Positions 10,492 to 22,438 of a stretch of 64,000 nucleotides of DNA are shown here, piece by piece; the stretch's first letter is position 1; the number at the start of each line of letters is the position of its first letter. Source of the stretch: Ophiostoma sp. CBS 140.51 (lineage: Eukaryota; Ascomycota; Sordariomycetes; Ophiostomatales; Ophiostomataceae); assembly GCA_029298735.1 (NCBI GenBank), contig JANSLP010000072.1, forward strand, positions 62,001 through 126,000, in the 5' to 3' direction. The notes beneath the pieces are model-generated. The model saw nothing but the letters and a program-made list of their open reading frames with translations, was not told where the DNA came from and ran no database searches. The position numbers and the translations under genes are program-made.

Positions 10492-13400
10492 ACTTTTCTT
10501 TTTTACTTCTTTTTTTTTTTAACTTCTTTTTTCTATTTTTTATTACCACGTGGGCCTTATCTCATCTCTCCCTCTTTTCTTTTTTTTCTTCTTTCCTTTA
10601 CCTGAGTAGACGAGTCCACTTCACCACGCATTGTTCCTTTCTTCAGTCAACATGCAATCGACTCCTGTTCAACTCTCCACACGTATGCCGTGGAACAGTA
10701 AAGGTTAACGAGATGGAGAATATGGCACATAGGCACAGACAAGATTGCCAACCTCCGCGGCAGTGTTTGAAACTTCCAAGTCACTTCTTCGGGAAAAAGC
10801 AAGTCTCTGTTTGTTGCTTTTGTGGCAAAAGAAGAAAGCCAGCCTCGTTAAACCTTGAACCTTGTCGGCTACGGTACTCACCGCCATTCAAAATAAACAA
10901 CTTTCAATGCAAGGGGAGCATTACGTCAGACAGAAAAATGTCACGAGGCGTGAAAAACAATGCAGAATGCGGGTTGTTGCAGCTGCTGAAATGGGTGGCG
11001 GTAAGAGTGAGCGAGGCTGTACGAATTAAGTGAGGAGCGTACGCATAAAAGTATTGTGTTCGAGTTTCTTTATGTTCTTCATTCTTTCCTAACAAACAAT
11101 TACGATTAAAAAAATTGCTATTCTTTGATGATTTAGTAGCCATTCGTTTTGGATGTAAGAAAAAAATTGGCTGGATTTTACCTTTGAAACTATTGCGGAA
11201 GAACTGGACATGGATGAAAATCAAAAGCTGAAGAATATTGGTAAAGATGCAGGGGCATGCAGATGAATGCAGAAGTATGCAGACAAGATCCCTACCACGG
11301 GACGGATGCCATGGATTTTAAGGGTTGGAGGCTGTTCACAAAGTATTAAGGCTCCTGATGATCCAGGCATTCAAATTGGGACGTATGGGGCAGGGCAGGG
11401 TTCGTAGAGATGCACTGTTCCTGGTGTTTGATGCAGTACGAGTACGAGCTTATGGAGTACGACAGCTGGTGGTACGTAGCACAGAAAGGTACGACGAACG
11501 ATGGATGGATAGGTTGTCTTCCCCGCAAACTATCGACGTGTTGGCAAATGAAAAAGAAATGGAAAGAAAGATAAATAAATAAATAAAAGAAGTATGGAGT
11601 ATGCTCCGTGAAGTTACCTTAAACAAGCAGTCGGTCCATTTAGTCAACTTGATTATGAAGTCGGTTGAAATCCTGAAAACGGCAGAAAGACAAGAAAAAT
11701 CAGGGGAGAGAAGTGCTGTAACGTAATTCGTCAGACGTTCCGTGTTAATTGACCCGACAGTCTTTGATACGCTCACTGTTCTCTTTGTAGAAACTTGATA
11801 CTTCGTTCTGTTTTCTTCATTTCCCATGAAGCAGTTGTATTTTATTCATGATTATCTCACACTCACGTACGACGTAGCTGTATTGTGCCTCTCCCCACAC
11901 TCCTCCACTACCAGTAATCTTCAGCACCCGCCAAAATCACTCATCTACATCAAGTCCATCTTTCCCGCCCTCACCTCAAATATTTGCAAGTCACATGTTG
12001 TTTCTGCCGCGTCGATCGCCGATGCATTAGCGTTCAGCGCAGGTGACAATATGTTACTGCGTGTCAGAAAGGCGTGGGGAGAGAAAGGTAGGAAGAGATG
12101 AAATGGCGCACTTGAAGGGGATAAGACCGTGGGCGGATAAGGGCTCACGATCCCTCATGTACGGACGAGGAGTTGGAGCGCGGGGGTCTGCGCGTTTCGG
12201 CTCGGATGCAACAGGAGTCTTTTGGTTCCTATTCAACTGTCTTTCTCTTTCGTAATCTGTGCCAAAAACTGTAAAGAGCTGGGTGTTTGCACACCACTTC
12301 GAAGTTCTCAACCGCTACTGTTTTACTGCTCGTTCTTCCTCACACAAGCATACTTTTCTGTCGCTCCGTCTCGTTCGTCTTCACTTGAGTTGCAATGGCC
12401 AATTGTGTCAGTTGGGCCCCAAAACACGACAATGAATGGCTGCATTCTGTGACCGGTGCCGTCGAACATGCTCACACCATCGTCTGCCGTTAAAGGTGTC
12501 CTTCCCCTGCCATTACTGTCCAGGAACATTAAAATTTCCCAAAATACTCCGTATGCCGTGAGCACTGGCCCCCCTTTCCCTCATTCCACGAAGTACGCCG
12601 TAGTTTGTGGACGTCTCCAGTCCCTTTCGTGCACCCAACCCACCGTCTTTTTTCGTCCACTCTTCATCATTGAGACGATCGTCTCTTTTCTGTGTCGTTT
12701 ATGTCGACCTCCCACAACAACGGTTTCGGCTGCACGGGCTGGCTTCCGCGGCCGGCGTCGTTTAAAGATGGAAACAGTGGGCACTGGAGAGCGCTAGAAG
12801 GAGACTAACAAGGCCCTGGTCGGGGTACTTGAAGGTGGGATGCGGATCTTGAAGATGGGGGTTAAAGTTTGGTTCTCGGGGCGGGCAGCGAGTCTCGGAG
12901 CTGGCGGTGAGCGGTGAAGAAGAAAGGGCGGAGGGAATGAGCCTGCACTGCACTGCATTGCAATGCGTATGCATCTCTTTGATACTTCCAAGCCTCCAAA
13001 ATCGGAGTACTGTGTACACGATGTGGTGACTTTCTTGGGATGTTCTGATTTTAACTGCCGGCCAGGAGTGACTTTTGTATCCCAAGAACAGATGCCCACA
13101 AGGGACAGGACCCCCAAACAAATCCACTCTGTGCGCTAACTGTAGCGCTAATGTGATATGCAGACGTCGCTTGTCTGTGTGGGACATATGTGCGGTGTTT
13201 GCGGTGGTCTCTGTGTACTTTCGTTCCCTTTTGTTGCCCCTGTTTCTTGAGACTTCTTTCTCGCTTCTACTTTATTCTTCCTTCGCCGCGTGTCGACGGA
13301 GAAAAAGAAGTAGAAGTTGCACCAGAAGCTGCCAGATGGAGAAACTGGGGCAAAAGTCCGGCAAGTTCGGGCCCACAGTCGTAGCTTCCTGACGACATGA

Positions 13401-15806
13401 GATCGGTGAGGGGAAAGAGAGGAGAGCGAGATAAATGAGAGAAGAACGGGAGACCATTAGAAAACGAAAAGAAACATCAGGGAAGCCAGAAAGAACATCG
13501 AAACCAGGAACAGGAAGGGCACAGACGAGATATGAGCAAGAAACGCTTGGAAATTTACTGAAAAAGAAACGTCATCGCCGACACGTCTTGGTCATGAAGA
13601 AATGGAATGATTGGGGACAATAATCCAAACTGTCATGAATTGCCAAATTGCAGCGTGCCATTGGAAGAAAATGAACTTTGGACAGAAGAAAAATAAAAAT
13701 GGCCAGCCGTCCCCGTAATTGTACCTGGCCTGTCCCTGCCCGTCTTCACTGCACAGCTGCACACACCTGTCCAATGGAAACGAAACGAAGCACACGCCCC
13801 TCTCCGGCAAAAGGAGAAAGAGCAAGGCACTTGCAGATGCGTGATCGTGAGTGGTGAAAGGTCGGTTCTACTCCTTTACTTCTGCTCTCCCGCATATGGG
13901 AGCTGTGTCTTACTTATGTAAGTAAAATCTTTTGCAGCTCCGCAGCCGGGGTACAGGTGTCCGAGAGCTGGCATTTTGAATGTTTCTTGTCGATTTTTGT
14001 TGAATTGTTGTTGGGATACAGAACATGTTTCTTTGTCTCCTTTCTTTTTGCACCTTTCGTGTTTTGTTTTCCAGCCTTTGCAGGCCACGAGGAGGAACAA
14101 ACATAGCAGCCACAAGCCACATAGAGAGCACGCTGCACATCCGAATCATGCAAGCCAATGCCCCATAGGATCTTGGTAGACAAAAGCAATGCACTTCTCT
14201 CTTCAACAACAGGGGCGTGGGGAGCAAACATATCACCCAGTGAGCCCGTCTCACCGCCACTCGCCCCCCAATTCCGCTCTCGGTGCTGCCGTACATTACA
14301 TGTGTGTATTCTGAAATGTACATGTACATTGAATTTTCCCTACCCATCGTCGTCGTGTTCCTCCCGCGTGGCTTTTGTCAGGTGAGCTGCCCACCCAGTG
14401 TCCACCCAACTTTCTTTTGGCGTTCTGCAACCGCAAAGGTCTAGCCCTCCATCGGTGACCGGTGACCGATTGGCTTTTTCATTTTTATTCCCTCCCCTGA
14501 TCCCAATCTCTACTTCTGGGCAATGGCCAGATCTTCAGTGAGGAAACAGCCAGGTGACATCAGTTCACCGGTGCTTCCATCTCCCGAGCTTCTTTCTCAA
14601 AATGGAAGTTCTGTGGTATCCTTGGCTTGCCCAGGAATTGTAAAGTGTTTTTGACCCTCGTGCTGCATCGTGAACCGTTGTTTGGTACCCGAGTACATGT
14701 TCAACGCCTCTGTTGTACTTCTTGGTACGGTTGTTTCTGTGAGCCAAGGCCAAGCAAGGCCAAGGCCCACTCAGCCTGTCTCCTCCCCCAGAACACAAGT
14801 TCCTGCTGAGGAAGGAGCCCCCTGTTCTTCGCTTCTGCACTGTCACTAGATCGACACCCTCCGCCATTCGTTCCTTCCTTTTTTATTCTTTATTTTATTC
14901 TTTGCTCCCTTTCCCTCTCCATTGTAGCTTCTTTTTTTAAATGCCCCTGTCAATCGTCTTCGAACGACAGTCCTGGGCCGTGGCCAACCACATGAATAAG
15001 AACCCCCACGGCCGGCCTTGCATCGCACCTCTCTCCTGCACAAGGTGCGCAAGCTTCGTTTTTGTTTTGCTCTTTTTATCGCTTCTGCTTTTTCTTGCAG
15101 ATTGTTATTATCTTTTATCTGTCTTGACCTCTCCTTCATTGCTCCTTCCTTTTGTGTTGACTACTTCGTGAAGTCTGGGATGCTCTTTCCCAAATTGACT
15201 CGTATCCCACACCCCCCTCTTCGTCATAATCCCCCCATCGTTCCTTCCTATTCTTGCTTCAACTTTTTGTTTGCATGTCGGATTCACTTGTACTTTGAGC
15301 TTTTGCCTTCCACATCTTGTTTTTCTTAAACACCCCCCCCCCCTCCTTTTCTTTTTCATCTCCTCCCATTCGCACATTTTCTTCTCTTCTTGTTTTCTTC
15401 TTTTATTTTTCTCCCCATCATTCAACATCGCGAGCTCCCGACCACCACATCGCGTCACCCTCTCCTCATCCGTCAAAGTCAACAATCCAGTATCGTGTCT
15501 TACCTCGAGTCCTTTGTTGCCTTTTGCAGAACGACACTTTCTTGCCAACACATCACAAAGTGCATCTTTTCTTCCTCACTTTAGGAAGCTGGCCACAAAA
15601 TTTACCTTGACTCTGCTCTTCTTCTTTTCCTTGCTCCCCGGTCCTCCGACCTGTGTATCCAGCCCACCTCTCCTCTGCTCTCATTTCGTATTCTTCAACA
15701 TAGCCCAAACTCTCAAATACAACCAGAGATGCGACCCTAGACCACGCGTCCCTCTAAACATCTCAAAACGAACACCAATCTCGTCCACCACACTCCCACC
15801 ACCACA
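10492..15806. other. 5.3 kb without a supported gene; upstream region of the GH94 gene
   Basis: No reading frame here has protein-like composition or recognisable motifs on either strand. Small features are a short ATAA repeat near 11571-11587, overlapping TGCA-rich words at 11250-11285 and 12940-12975, one TACTCCGTA at 12545-12553 and an 11-base C run at 15333-15343. The stretch about 15060-15800 is strongly pyrimidine-rich and is probably the long 5' leader of the GH94 gene. Confidence 0.45.
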
Positions 15807-18263
15807 ATGCCTTTCGACGTCCGCCGACTCGTGGGTCCCACCTCCTCGGGGGACCGCTACGACCTTACCAGCCCGACTGCCATGCCCAAGGCCGCCGGTT
15901 TCCTATGGAACAACAAGATGATGATCCAGGCCACTTGCCGTGGATACGCGACCGCTCAATTCATGCAGCCTGAGCCGGCCAAGTACTCGCACGCCCCGAA
16001 TCTCGAGGCCAAGACATTTATGCAGCCGGAACAGAGCTATTATGCCGACCACCCGGGCCGTTTTGTCTACGTTCAGGACCTCGACAGCAACGAGCTCTTT
16101 TCCGCGCCCTACGAGCCTGTCCGCAAACCGCTTGACAAGTATGTGTTCTCTGTCGGCAAGAGCGATCTCCAGTGGATCTGCGAGCTTGACGACCTCAAAG
16201 TCGAGATGACCCTCAGCCTGCCAACCAATGATGTTGCGGAGCTCTGGACCATCCGCGTCTCCAATATGGCACCTCGCAAGCGCCGCGTTGCCATTACACC
16301 GTACTTTGTCATTGGCTGCATGTCCTGGATGAACCAGTCGGCCGACTATCGCAAGGATCTGAACGGCATTGTTGCCTCCAGCATTACCCCCTACCAGAAG
16401 GTGGACGACTACTTCAAGCACAAGTCTCTGCGTCTCAAGGACAAGACCTACTTCCTCTGTGAAACAGCACCGGACTCTTGGGAAACTGTTCAAGAAATCT
16501 TTCACGGCGAGGGCGGCATCCATGCTCCCTCTGCTCTGTTTGACGACGACAAGCTCGGTTGCAACGACGCTCGCTATGAGACGCCAGCTGCTGTTGTCCA
16601 GTACCGGGCCGAGCTCGACGAGGGCGAAGACCGCGAATACCGCTTCATCTTTGGCCCGGCTTTCGACGACACCGAGATCAAGTCCATCCGCTCCAAATAC
16701 CTGAGCCGTGACGGCTTTGCCCGCGCTGCTCGCGACTACTCCCAATATATTGAACTGGGCCGTGGTTGTCTGCAGGTCCAGACGCCCGACAAGGAGCTCG
16801 ACAACTTTATCAACAACTGGCTCCCGCGCCAAGTCTACTATCACGGCGGCGTCAACCGCCTCACGACCGATCCTCAGACCCGCAACTACCTGCAAGACAA
16901 CATGGGCATGGCCTACATCCGTCCCGACTCGCTCCGTGTCGCCTTCCTCAAGGCTCTGTCACAGCAAGAAGCTAATGGCTCCATGCCCGACGGTATTCTT
17001 TTGACGGAAGGCGCTGAGCTTAAGTACATCAACCAGGTACCGCATACTGACCACTGTGTCTGGCTGCCCATTGCCCTGGATTCCTACCTGTCCGAGACGG
17101 GAGACTTTTCCATTCTCGATGTGCCCGTCAAGAGCGATGGCGATGGTAAGACTATGAATGTCTTTGAGCGTGTCAGCTCCGCCATGAGGTGGCTGCTAAG
17201 CAGCCGTGACGAGCGCGGCCTCAGCTACATTGCCCAGGGCGATTGGTGTGACCCCATGAACATGGTCGGCTACAAGGGCAAGGGTGTGTCGGGCTGGCTG
17301 ACGCTTGCCACGGGCTATGCCCTGCGCCTGTTTGCAGAGGTGTGCGATCGCCGTGCCGGCAACGCGGACTGCATGATTGGCGCTACCAAGAACGAGGAAG
17401 CCGCCAAGATTGCGGGTGAGCTGGCGATCCAGTTCCGTGAGGGTTGCAAGGAGGTCAACAACGCCGCCAACAAGCACCTCTGGGACGGCGACTGGTTCGC
17501 CCGTGGTATCACCGACGACAATGTTGTCTTTGGCATCAAAGATGACAAGGAAGGCCGCATCTGGTTGAACCCGCAGACATGGGCTATCCTGAGCGGTGCC
17601 GCCAGTCCCGAGCAGTGCGACAAAATCCTGCCCGAAGTCGACAGCCAGCTGGGCACACCCTATGGTGTTACCATGTTTGCTCCTCCCTTCACGGCCATGC
17701 GCGAAGATGTCGGCCGTGTTACCCAGAAGTTTGCCGGCAGTGCAGAGAATGGTGCTGTTTACAACCACGCCGCCGTCTTTTATGCCCATGCCCTCTACAC
17801 CATGGGCGGCCGCCAAGTTGACCGTGCCTACACCGTCTTGCGCCAGATGCTTCCCGGCCCGTCCGACGAAGACTACAAGCGCCGTGGCCAGCTACCCGTG
17901 TACATTCCCAACTACTACCGCGGTGCCTACCACCTGTACCCACGCACCGCCGGTCGGTCGAGTCAGCTGTTCAACACGGGCACCGTCTCGTGGGTGTACC
18001 GCTGCTTCGTCGAGGGCCTCTGTGGTCTGCGTGGTGTGCCGCGTGGCCTCCGCATTGCGCCGCAGCTGCCGTCCAAGTGGAACGCCATTACGGTGACCCG
18101 TGAGTTCCGTGGAGCCACCTTCAAGGTCGACATTCGCCGTTCCCGGGATGTCAAGACTACCCGCGTTAAGATCGCCGGGCGGCCTGATTTCCTCCCGGAA
18201 CCCATCATCACCGACATTGAAGTGGGCCGCACCTACAACCTTACTGTTCTCGTCCCGCAGTAA
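15807..18263 (+). CDS. GH94 cellobionic acid phosphorylase (NdvB-like)
   Basis: This single-exon gene encodes 818 aa with no signal peptide, so the enzyme is cytosolic. The domain order fits GH94: an N-terminal beta-sandwich (about 1-310), a helical linker, then the (alpha/alpha)6 barrel with QDNMGMAYIRPDSLR (363-377) and the catalytic block GDWCDPMNMVG (478-488), whose D482 is the expected general acid. The C-terminal jelly-roll runs to residue 818. The length matches fungal members, of which the characterised Neurospora crassa enzyme converts cellobionic acid and phosphate to glucose 1-phosphate and gluconate. The substrate is inferred from that ortholog group; cellobiose or other disaccharide phosphorylase activity cannot be excluded from sequence alone. 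The start ATG follows CACCACCACA, a good fungal context, after a long CT-rich leader. It is the next protein gene after the GH7 cellulase on the same strand. Confidence 0.92.
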   Translation: MPFDVRRLVGPTSSGDRYDLTSPTAMPKAAGFLWNNKMMIQATCRGYATAQFMQPEPAKYSHAPNLEAKTFMQPEQSYYADHPGRFVYVQDLDSNELFSAPYEPVRKPLDKYVFSVGKSDLQWICELDDLKVEMTLSLPTNDVAELWTIRVSNMAPRKRRVAITPYFVIGCMSWMNQSADYRKDLNGIVASSITPYQKVDDYFKHKSLRLKDKTYFLCETAPDSWETVQEIFHGEGGIHAPSALFDDDKLGCNDARYETPAAVVQYRAELDEGEDREYRFIFGPAFDDTEIKSIRSKYLSRDGFARAARDYSQYIELGRGCLQVQTPDKELDNFINNWLPRQVYYHGGVNRLTTDPQTRNYLQDNMGMAYIRPDSLRVAFLKALSQQEANGSMPDGILLTEGAELKYINQVPHTDHCVWLPIALDSYLSETGDFSILDVPVKSDGDGKTMNVFERVSSAMRWLLSSRDERGLSYIAQGDWCDPMNMVGYKGKGVSGWLTLATGYALRLFAEVCDRRAGNADCMIGATKNEEAAKIAGELAIQFREGCKEVNNAANKHLWDGDWFARGITDDNVVFGIKDDKEGRIWLNPQTWAILSGAASPEQCDKILPEVDSQLGTPYGVTMFAPPFTAMREDVGRVTQKFAGSAENGAVYNHAAVFYAHALYTMGGRQVDRAYTVLRQMLPGPSDEDYKRRGQLPVYIPNYYRGAYHLYPRTAGRSSQLFNTGTVSWVYRCFVEGLCGLRGVPRGLRIAPQLPSKWNAITVTREFRGATFKVDIRRSRDVKTTRVKIAGRPDFLPEPIITDIEVGRTYNLTVLVPQ

Positions 18264-20211
18264 TTCTGAAGTGCATGAAGTGCATGAACTGTTTCTCACC
18301 AAGCCCACCTCTACGATTTCATATGTCTTACGTCCTTTCCTTTAGAATTTACCGTGGATTTTCGACCCTAATTTATGAGTTGGTATTTTTCAGAGATTTT
18401 CGTCATACACGATAGTCATCATGGATGGTGGGCGGATATCTGATTTTGTTACGCGTCGACGAAAACATACAGCAGAACATCATTGAGGCAACATGTGCCT
18501 ACAGACTGAGAAACAAACGAGAAACGAAAACGACCCAACAGTGTCGCCATTTGCACGCGCACCAAATATTTAGACAGGAACACCAAAATAGGCAGGAATT
18601 TTGATTTATTTGTTCGCCATAAAACCCATGCCACAATAACACTGAAACCCAAAGATAGCCGCCTTGTAATGTACGTGATCTGAAGAGATGAGATGAAACC
18701 ACCCATTCACCGAGGAGGTATCAGGTACATGGAGCTTCGTCTGTGTGTACAAAAGGAACATTGGACCCTTACCTACTCATGTCCTCAACTCAGAAGGCTG
18801 CATGAATTACCAACTGCTGCCTAGATCCTTGCCCAGACTGTTGCCCAGGAAATGTCAAACCACGTGTTGAAGCGGCCAAGACTGGGAAGCATGCATTACA
18901 GCCTTGGTGTTGCCTTGACATCTTCACCGGTGAACTGTTGTTTTCTATATCCGCTCGGCCGTACGACACAGAACCAGATAGAATATGCAAAACCACCATG
19001 ACTTTTATTCAAGTTATTTTGAAATGCAAGACAAAGGCATGTTAATGAAATGAACGCTGCTCACTTTGGCCATTGATAAGAAGCACCCTTCCGTGGGGGT
19101 CAAAGACGTCAAAGACAGAGAAAAGCTTCCGTATCGGACCGCTCGCCGGCCTAGAAAAGACCGAGCCTCCCGGCCATGCGGTATCGGGATAAGAGCTCGG
19201 TGGTTCGTGTGAACACTGTCCGGGTCGCCCTGGTCTGGGGCAAAGGTGCAGTTAGCTGCATTTGCCCCGTGCCGCTTTCTTATGGAAACGAGGCGGTGCC
19301 GCGCCCCTTCCGTATTGAGGCTGCAGGAAGGCAGGTTTATGCATATTGTTGAAATGGCTCACCGGTTCGAAATATTAATTGTACTCATCCTGTCAGGAAA
19401 AATCCTGCCGTTCAGAATCTGTCTTCTATCCGTTGTTTGTTTCTCTTTATCGTCTCAAAATAATCAGACTGAAAACAATGACAAAATTGTCTACTTCCAT
19501 TTTCAAAATGCCATAATAACAAGGACCAATCTGCTACACAAGACAGCCTCTCGCCCTTGAATTCTTGAATACCTTGTACAGCTCCCGGGGGTCTGTATTG
19601 GTTATTGTTCTCGCCGACATAGCTCCTACTATTTCGTCACCAGAGGGAGGGGAGTGTGCATACACAAAACAAACAATGGAGGCAAAGCCGTACGCAAAAT
19701 CTGGCCATGGAGGGACGGGAAGAATGCAGCAAGTTAAAATAGACGTCTTGCGTAAAATCCCAAGCTTGTTGGCTTTTGACTGTGTGCGTGAGTTGCAGGC
19801 TGCTTTGCTTCGTGAGTGGTGGGATATTTACACCGGTTGAGGCAGCCCGCAATCTATTTTAGCGGGCAAACAAACAAACAACAGAAACTTCAGAGAAGAT
19901 TATTTATATTAAAGAAGGCAATCAATCGAAGCATCCTAAACAGGAGGCAGGACAGTCAGATCGAGATCATCAGTGGCCAAACACAATGCAAGTTGATGTT
20001 TATTGGAACTGCCGAAGAATCATGAAGTTTCTTGCTTTTGTATGCAAGAGAAATAAAATAAGAACAGACAGTTAATACACGAGACAGACAGCCGTTTGTC
20101 ATCCATAGATTTGACGTCTTTTGCAACCGCGTTATTACATAGACAGAGTGTTGGATTAAGGTTGTGAACACCCACATTGGGCCAGCCCTACGGTCCGTTG
20201 TGGCGTAGCTG

Positions 20212-20220
20212 TATGTCGTA
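20212..20220 (+). other. TATGTCGTA element, copy 1
   Basis: Exact copy of the dispersed 9-mer, within GTATGTCGTA. It lies 1.2 kb before the wall-protein gene and 132 bases from an inverted copy. Confidence 0.5.
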
Positions 20221-20351
20221 GATTGCTGTGGCTTGCTGGACATCATGGTATTGATAATGGCATCGGCTGGTCTATTTCACATGCCATCGCCTTGAAAATA
20301 TTCTGGAAAGAATCAATCTTGGCGTGTTGAGAAGAGAGTTGTCGCATCAAG

Positions 20352-20360
20352 TACGACATA
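20352..20360 (-). other. TATGTCGTA element, copy 2 (inverted)
   Basis: Reverse-strand copy of the same 9-mer, within GTATGTCGTAC. It is paired with the copy at 20212. Confidence 0.5.
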
Positions 20361-21422
20361 CGAACTACAGTTGCTGAACATGCTCCGAGTAGGCGAAAAG
20401 TGTCTGAAGCCCAGTAGCCTGCCAAGGGTAGCTCTCTTCATTTTACTGTGCCCTGAGGCATCGCTGTTTGTCAACAATATTTACTCCGTACAGCGATGTC
20501 CAAATTTGCAACGTTGGCGATGCACAAATCCCTTGGCAAGCCTGCTCTGGGACAAGCTCTGGGGTCGGGGCGAAGCTGAACCGATTTTGCTGTTCATCTT
20601 TGTTCCATTGCATTTGCGCAGGTCTTGTTTTCCTCCTCTTTGCTGCCCCCTAGTGGACCCATCATTTTCACTATTACAAGTCTCCATTTCCTATTTGGGA
20701 TACATTTTGGATTCAGACTATTGATTTTTGTTGTTTTTATTGGGTCTCCCTCAGAAAATTGGAGATTTTGCTCCGTTCACACCAAAGATGAGTCTAGAAC
20801 GGGTGAAGATTGCTCTGGACGTCCAGGGGCAGGGGAAGCTAGAAGAAAAAAAAAGCAAAATAGGGATGAAGACGCGGACCCAATTCCACGATGTTGACGA
20901 ACTTCATCAGAAGAGCAACTTGAAATAACAGAATCCATGTACTTGACCAAGTACTTGATTTCAAAGAGTGTGTAGAAACAAAGACTAAATTTCGAAAGCA
21001 CGTATCATCAAATGAATAGATACTCGAGACAGAATTACGAGTAAGCAGAGACCAAAAACACCTGCATCACGACATATTGTAAGGCCTTCATAGACGCACA
21101 ACCCAGAGCACCCGCACCTTTCCATCCACGTCGTGGCGTCCGGGAGAGGCGCTCTCTCAGCACGTTCCCAGAGGCAGCCGACTACCAGTGCATGGGAAGG
21201 AGTGGATTATTGTTTTCTTTTTCTAAGCTTTCCTTTTGATTTCTCCATTTATCTTCTCTTGGTTCTTTTTCATCGTTTCCATCTATCTTGTTATCGTTCC
21301 TTTTCCTTCATTCTTCCCTCTTTTCTTCTTCCCTTACCCTCTCAAACGGTCATCCTCTCGTATTTGTCGTTCAGTCATTCGTTTCTCCATCCTCGACCTC
21401 GTCCTCCTCTCCCTCTCCCACA

Positions 21423-22403
21423 ATGAAACTCAACATCGCCACGGTCCTCCTGGCCGCCGCTTCCACGGCTTCGGCCAGCGTCCTCGTCAAACGCCCTGCC
21501 GGCCTGGCGCCGGCTATCTCGTCGTCGGCCTCTTCTTCGTCGTCGCCAGCCCAACGCGGTAACTGCCGCCCCCGCGCCAACGGGTTGTACGGCTGCTTTT
21601 TAAGCTCGACCCACGATGCACTGGCTTACTGCAGCACCGCCGCCAGTGTCTACCTGACGGGCACCACCACGACCGTGCTCGAGCCCGGGCCGACCCATTA
21701 CGTCAGTGTCGCCTCTGAAATTGTGTCCGTCACATCTGTCGACGTCTCGGTGGCTACAGTGACCAGCACGACCGGCACGGTCACCTCGTTTGTGTCGACG
21801 GCGACGTCCACCCTCACCTCGACGCAGGTGTCGTATGACTATATTTACGAGAAGAGGGGTGCCGCCGTGGTCAAGCGGGCTGCAAAGGACGTCGCCGCCG
21901 CCGCTGTTGATGCCGTCACTGTACAAGTGCTGAAGCGCAAGACGGTGACGACAAGCATGTCGTCGGCGACGTGTACGACGACGACGGCGGTGACGGTCAC
22001 AGTGAAAAAGAAGCGGGGTGTGAGCAAGGAGGTGGAGGCTACGCCGGCGGCCACCGTCGAAGTGGACGCGCGACAGGTGCAGCCCGTGTCGGTGTCGGCA
22101 TCCTCCACCTCAGAAATCCTTGTGGGCCCCTCGTGTGTGGCCGAGTACACGCCCGCCTCCTCTGCCCTGTCCTCTGTCTGCTCGGAACTGGTCAACACGT
22201 ACGGCACGACACCCGACCCCGTCACTGAGGTGCTGGTTCTGCCCGGCACGACTGTGACCGTCTCGTCGGGCGTGTCGTCTGCCTTGACAGTGGTGGAGTC
22301 GACCTCGACGCAGACTTTGTTGACCATCCTACAGGTGACGGCAGTGACGACGACGACGGTGTCGACGTGCACGGTGGTGACGAAGACGTATACTGTGTCG
22401 TAG
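21423..22403 (+). CDS. secreted Ser/Thr-rich wall-type protein with dibasic (Kex2-like) sites
   Basis: The chosen ATG follows CTCTCCCACA and starts a clear signal peptide (MKLNIATVLLAAASTASAS), giving 326 aa. I do not recognise a named family. A Cys-containing segment (CRPRANGLYGCF, residues 48-59) precedes long Ser/Thr/Val-rich stretches typical of fungal wall mannoproteins with heavy O-glycosylation. Lys-Arg pairs at 23-24, 144-145, 151-152, 171-172 and 197-198 would suit cleavage by a Kex2-type protease and would divide the chain into short Ala/Val-rich pieces. No hydrophobic GPI tail is visible; the end is Thr/Val-rich and closes with KTYTVS. The gene sits between the GH94 gene and the convergent FCP1 gene, and two hairpins follow its stop. 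Wall location and processing are inferences from composition. Confidence 0.75.
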   Translation: MKLNIATVLLAAASTASASVLVKRPAGLAPAISSSASSSSSPAQRGNCRPRANGLYGCFLSSTHDALAYCSTAASVYLTGTTTTVLEPGPTHYVSVASEIVSVTSVDVSVATVTSTTGTVTSFVSTATSTLTSTQVSYDYIYEKRGAAVVKRAAKDVAAAAVDAVTVQVLKRKTVTTSMSSATCTTTTAVTVTVKKKRGVSKEVEATPAATVEVDARQVQPVSVSASSTSEILVGPSCVAEYTPASSALSSVCSELVNTYGTTPDPVTEVLVLPGTTVTVSSGVSSALTVVESTSTQTLLTILQVTAVTTTTVSTCTVVTKTYTVS

Positions 22404-22408
22404 GCGGC

Positions 22409-22438
22409 CATGGCGAAGCCGTGGTACCGTCACGGTAC
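22409..22438 (+). other. two tandem hairpins just after the stop
   Basis: CATGGC-GAA-GCCGTG (22409-22423) forms a 6-bp stem with one G:U pair as RNA, six bases after TAG. Next to it GTACCGT-C-ACGGTAC (22424-22438) is a perfect inverted repeat. Confidence 0.5.

Larger units (their letters stand above)
18264..21422. other. 3.2 kb intergenic
   Basis: No gene could be supported on either strand. The word GAAGTGCAT is repeated right after the GH94 stop. Two copies of TATGTCGTA lie at 20212 and 20352 in opposite orientation, and one TACTCCGTA at 20482. The last 200 bases are CT-rich leader of the next gene. Confidence 0.45.

Noticed and set aside
10182..11033. 283-codon plus frame across the tRNA
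   Set aside because: It runs through the tRNA and its T tract, giving poly-Phe, and is not protein-like.
15903..16895. 330-codon reverse frame inside the GH94 gene
   Set aside because: It is a shadow of a strongly coding strand with no family match.
19355..19380. Possible tRNA T-arm (CCGGTTCGAAAT)
   Set aside because: There are no pairing T-stem, acceptor stem or Pol III boxes around it.
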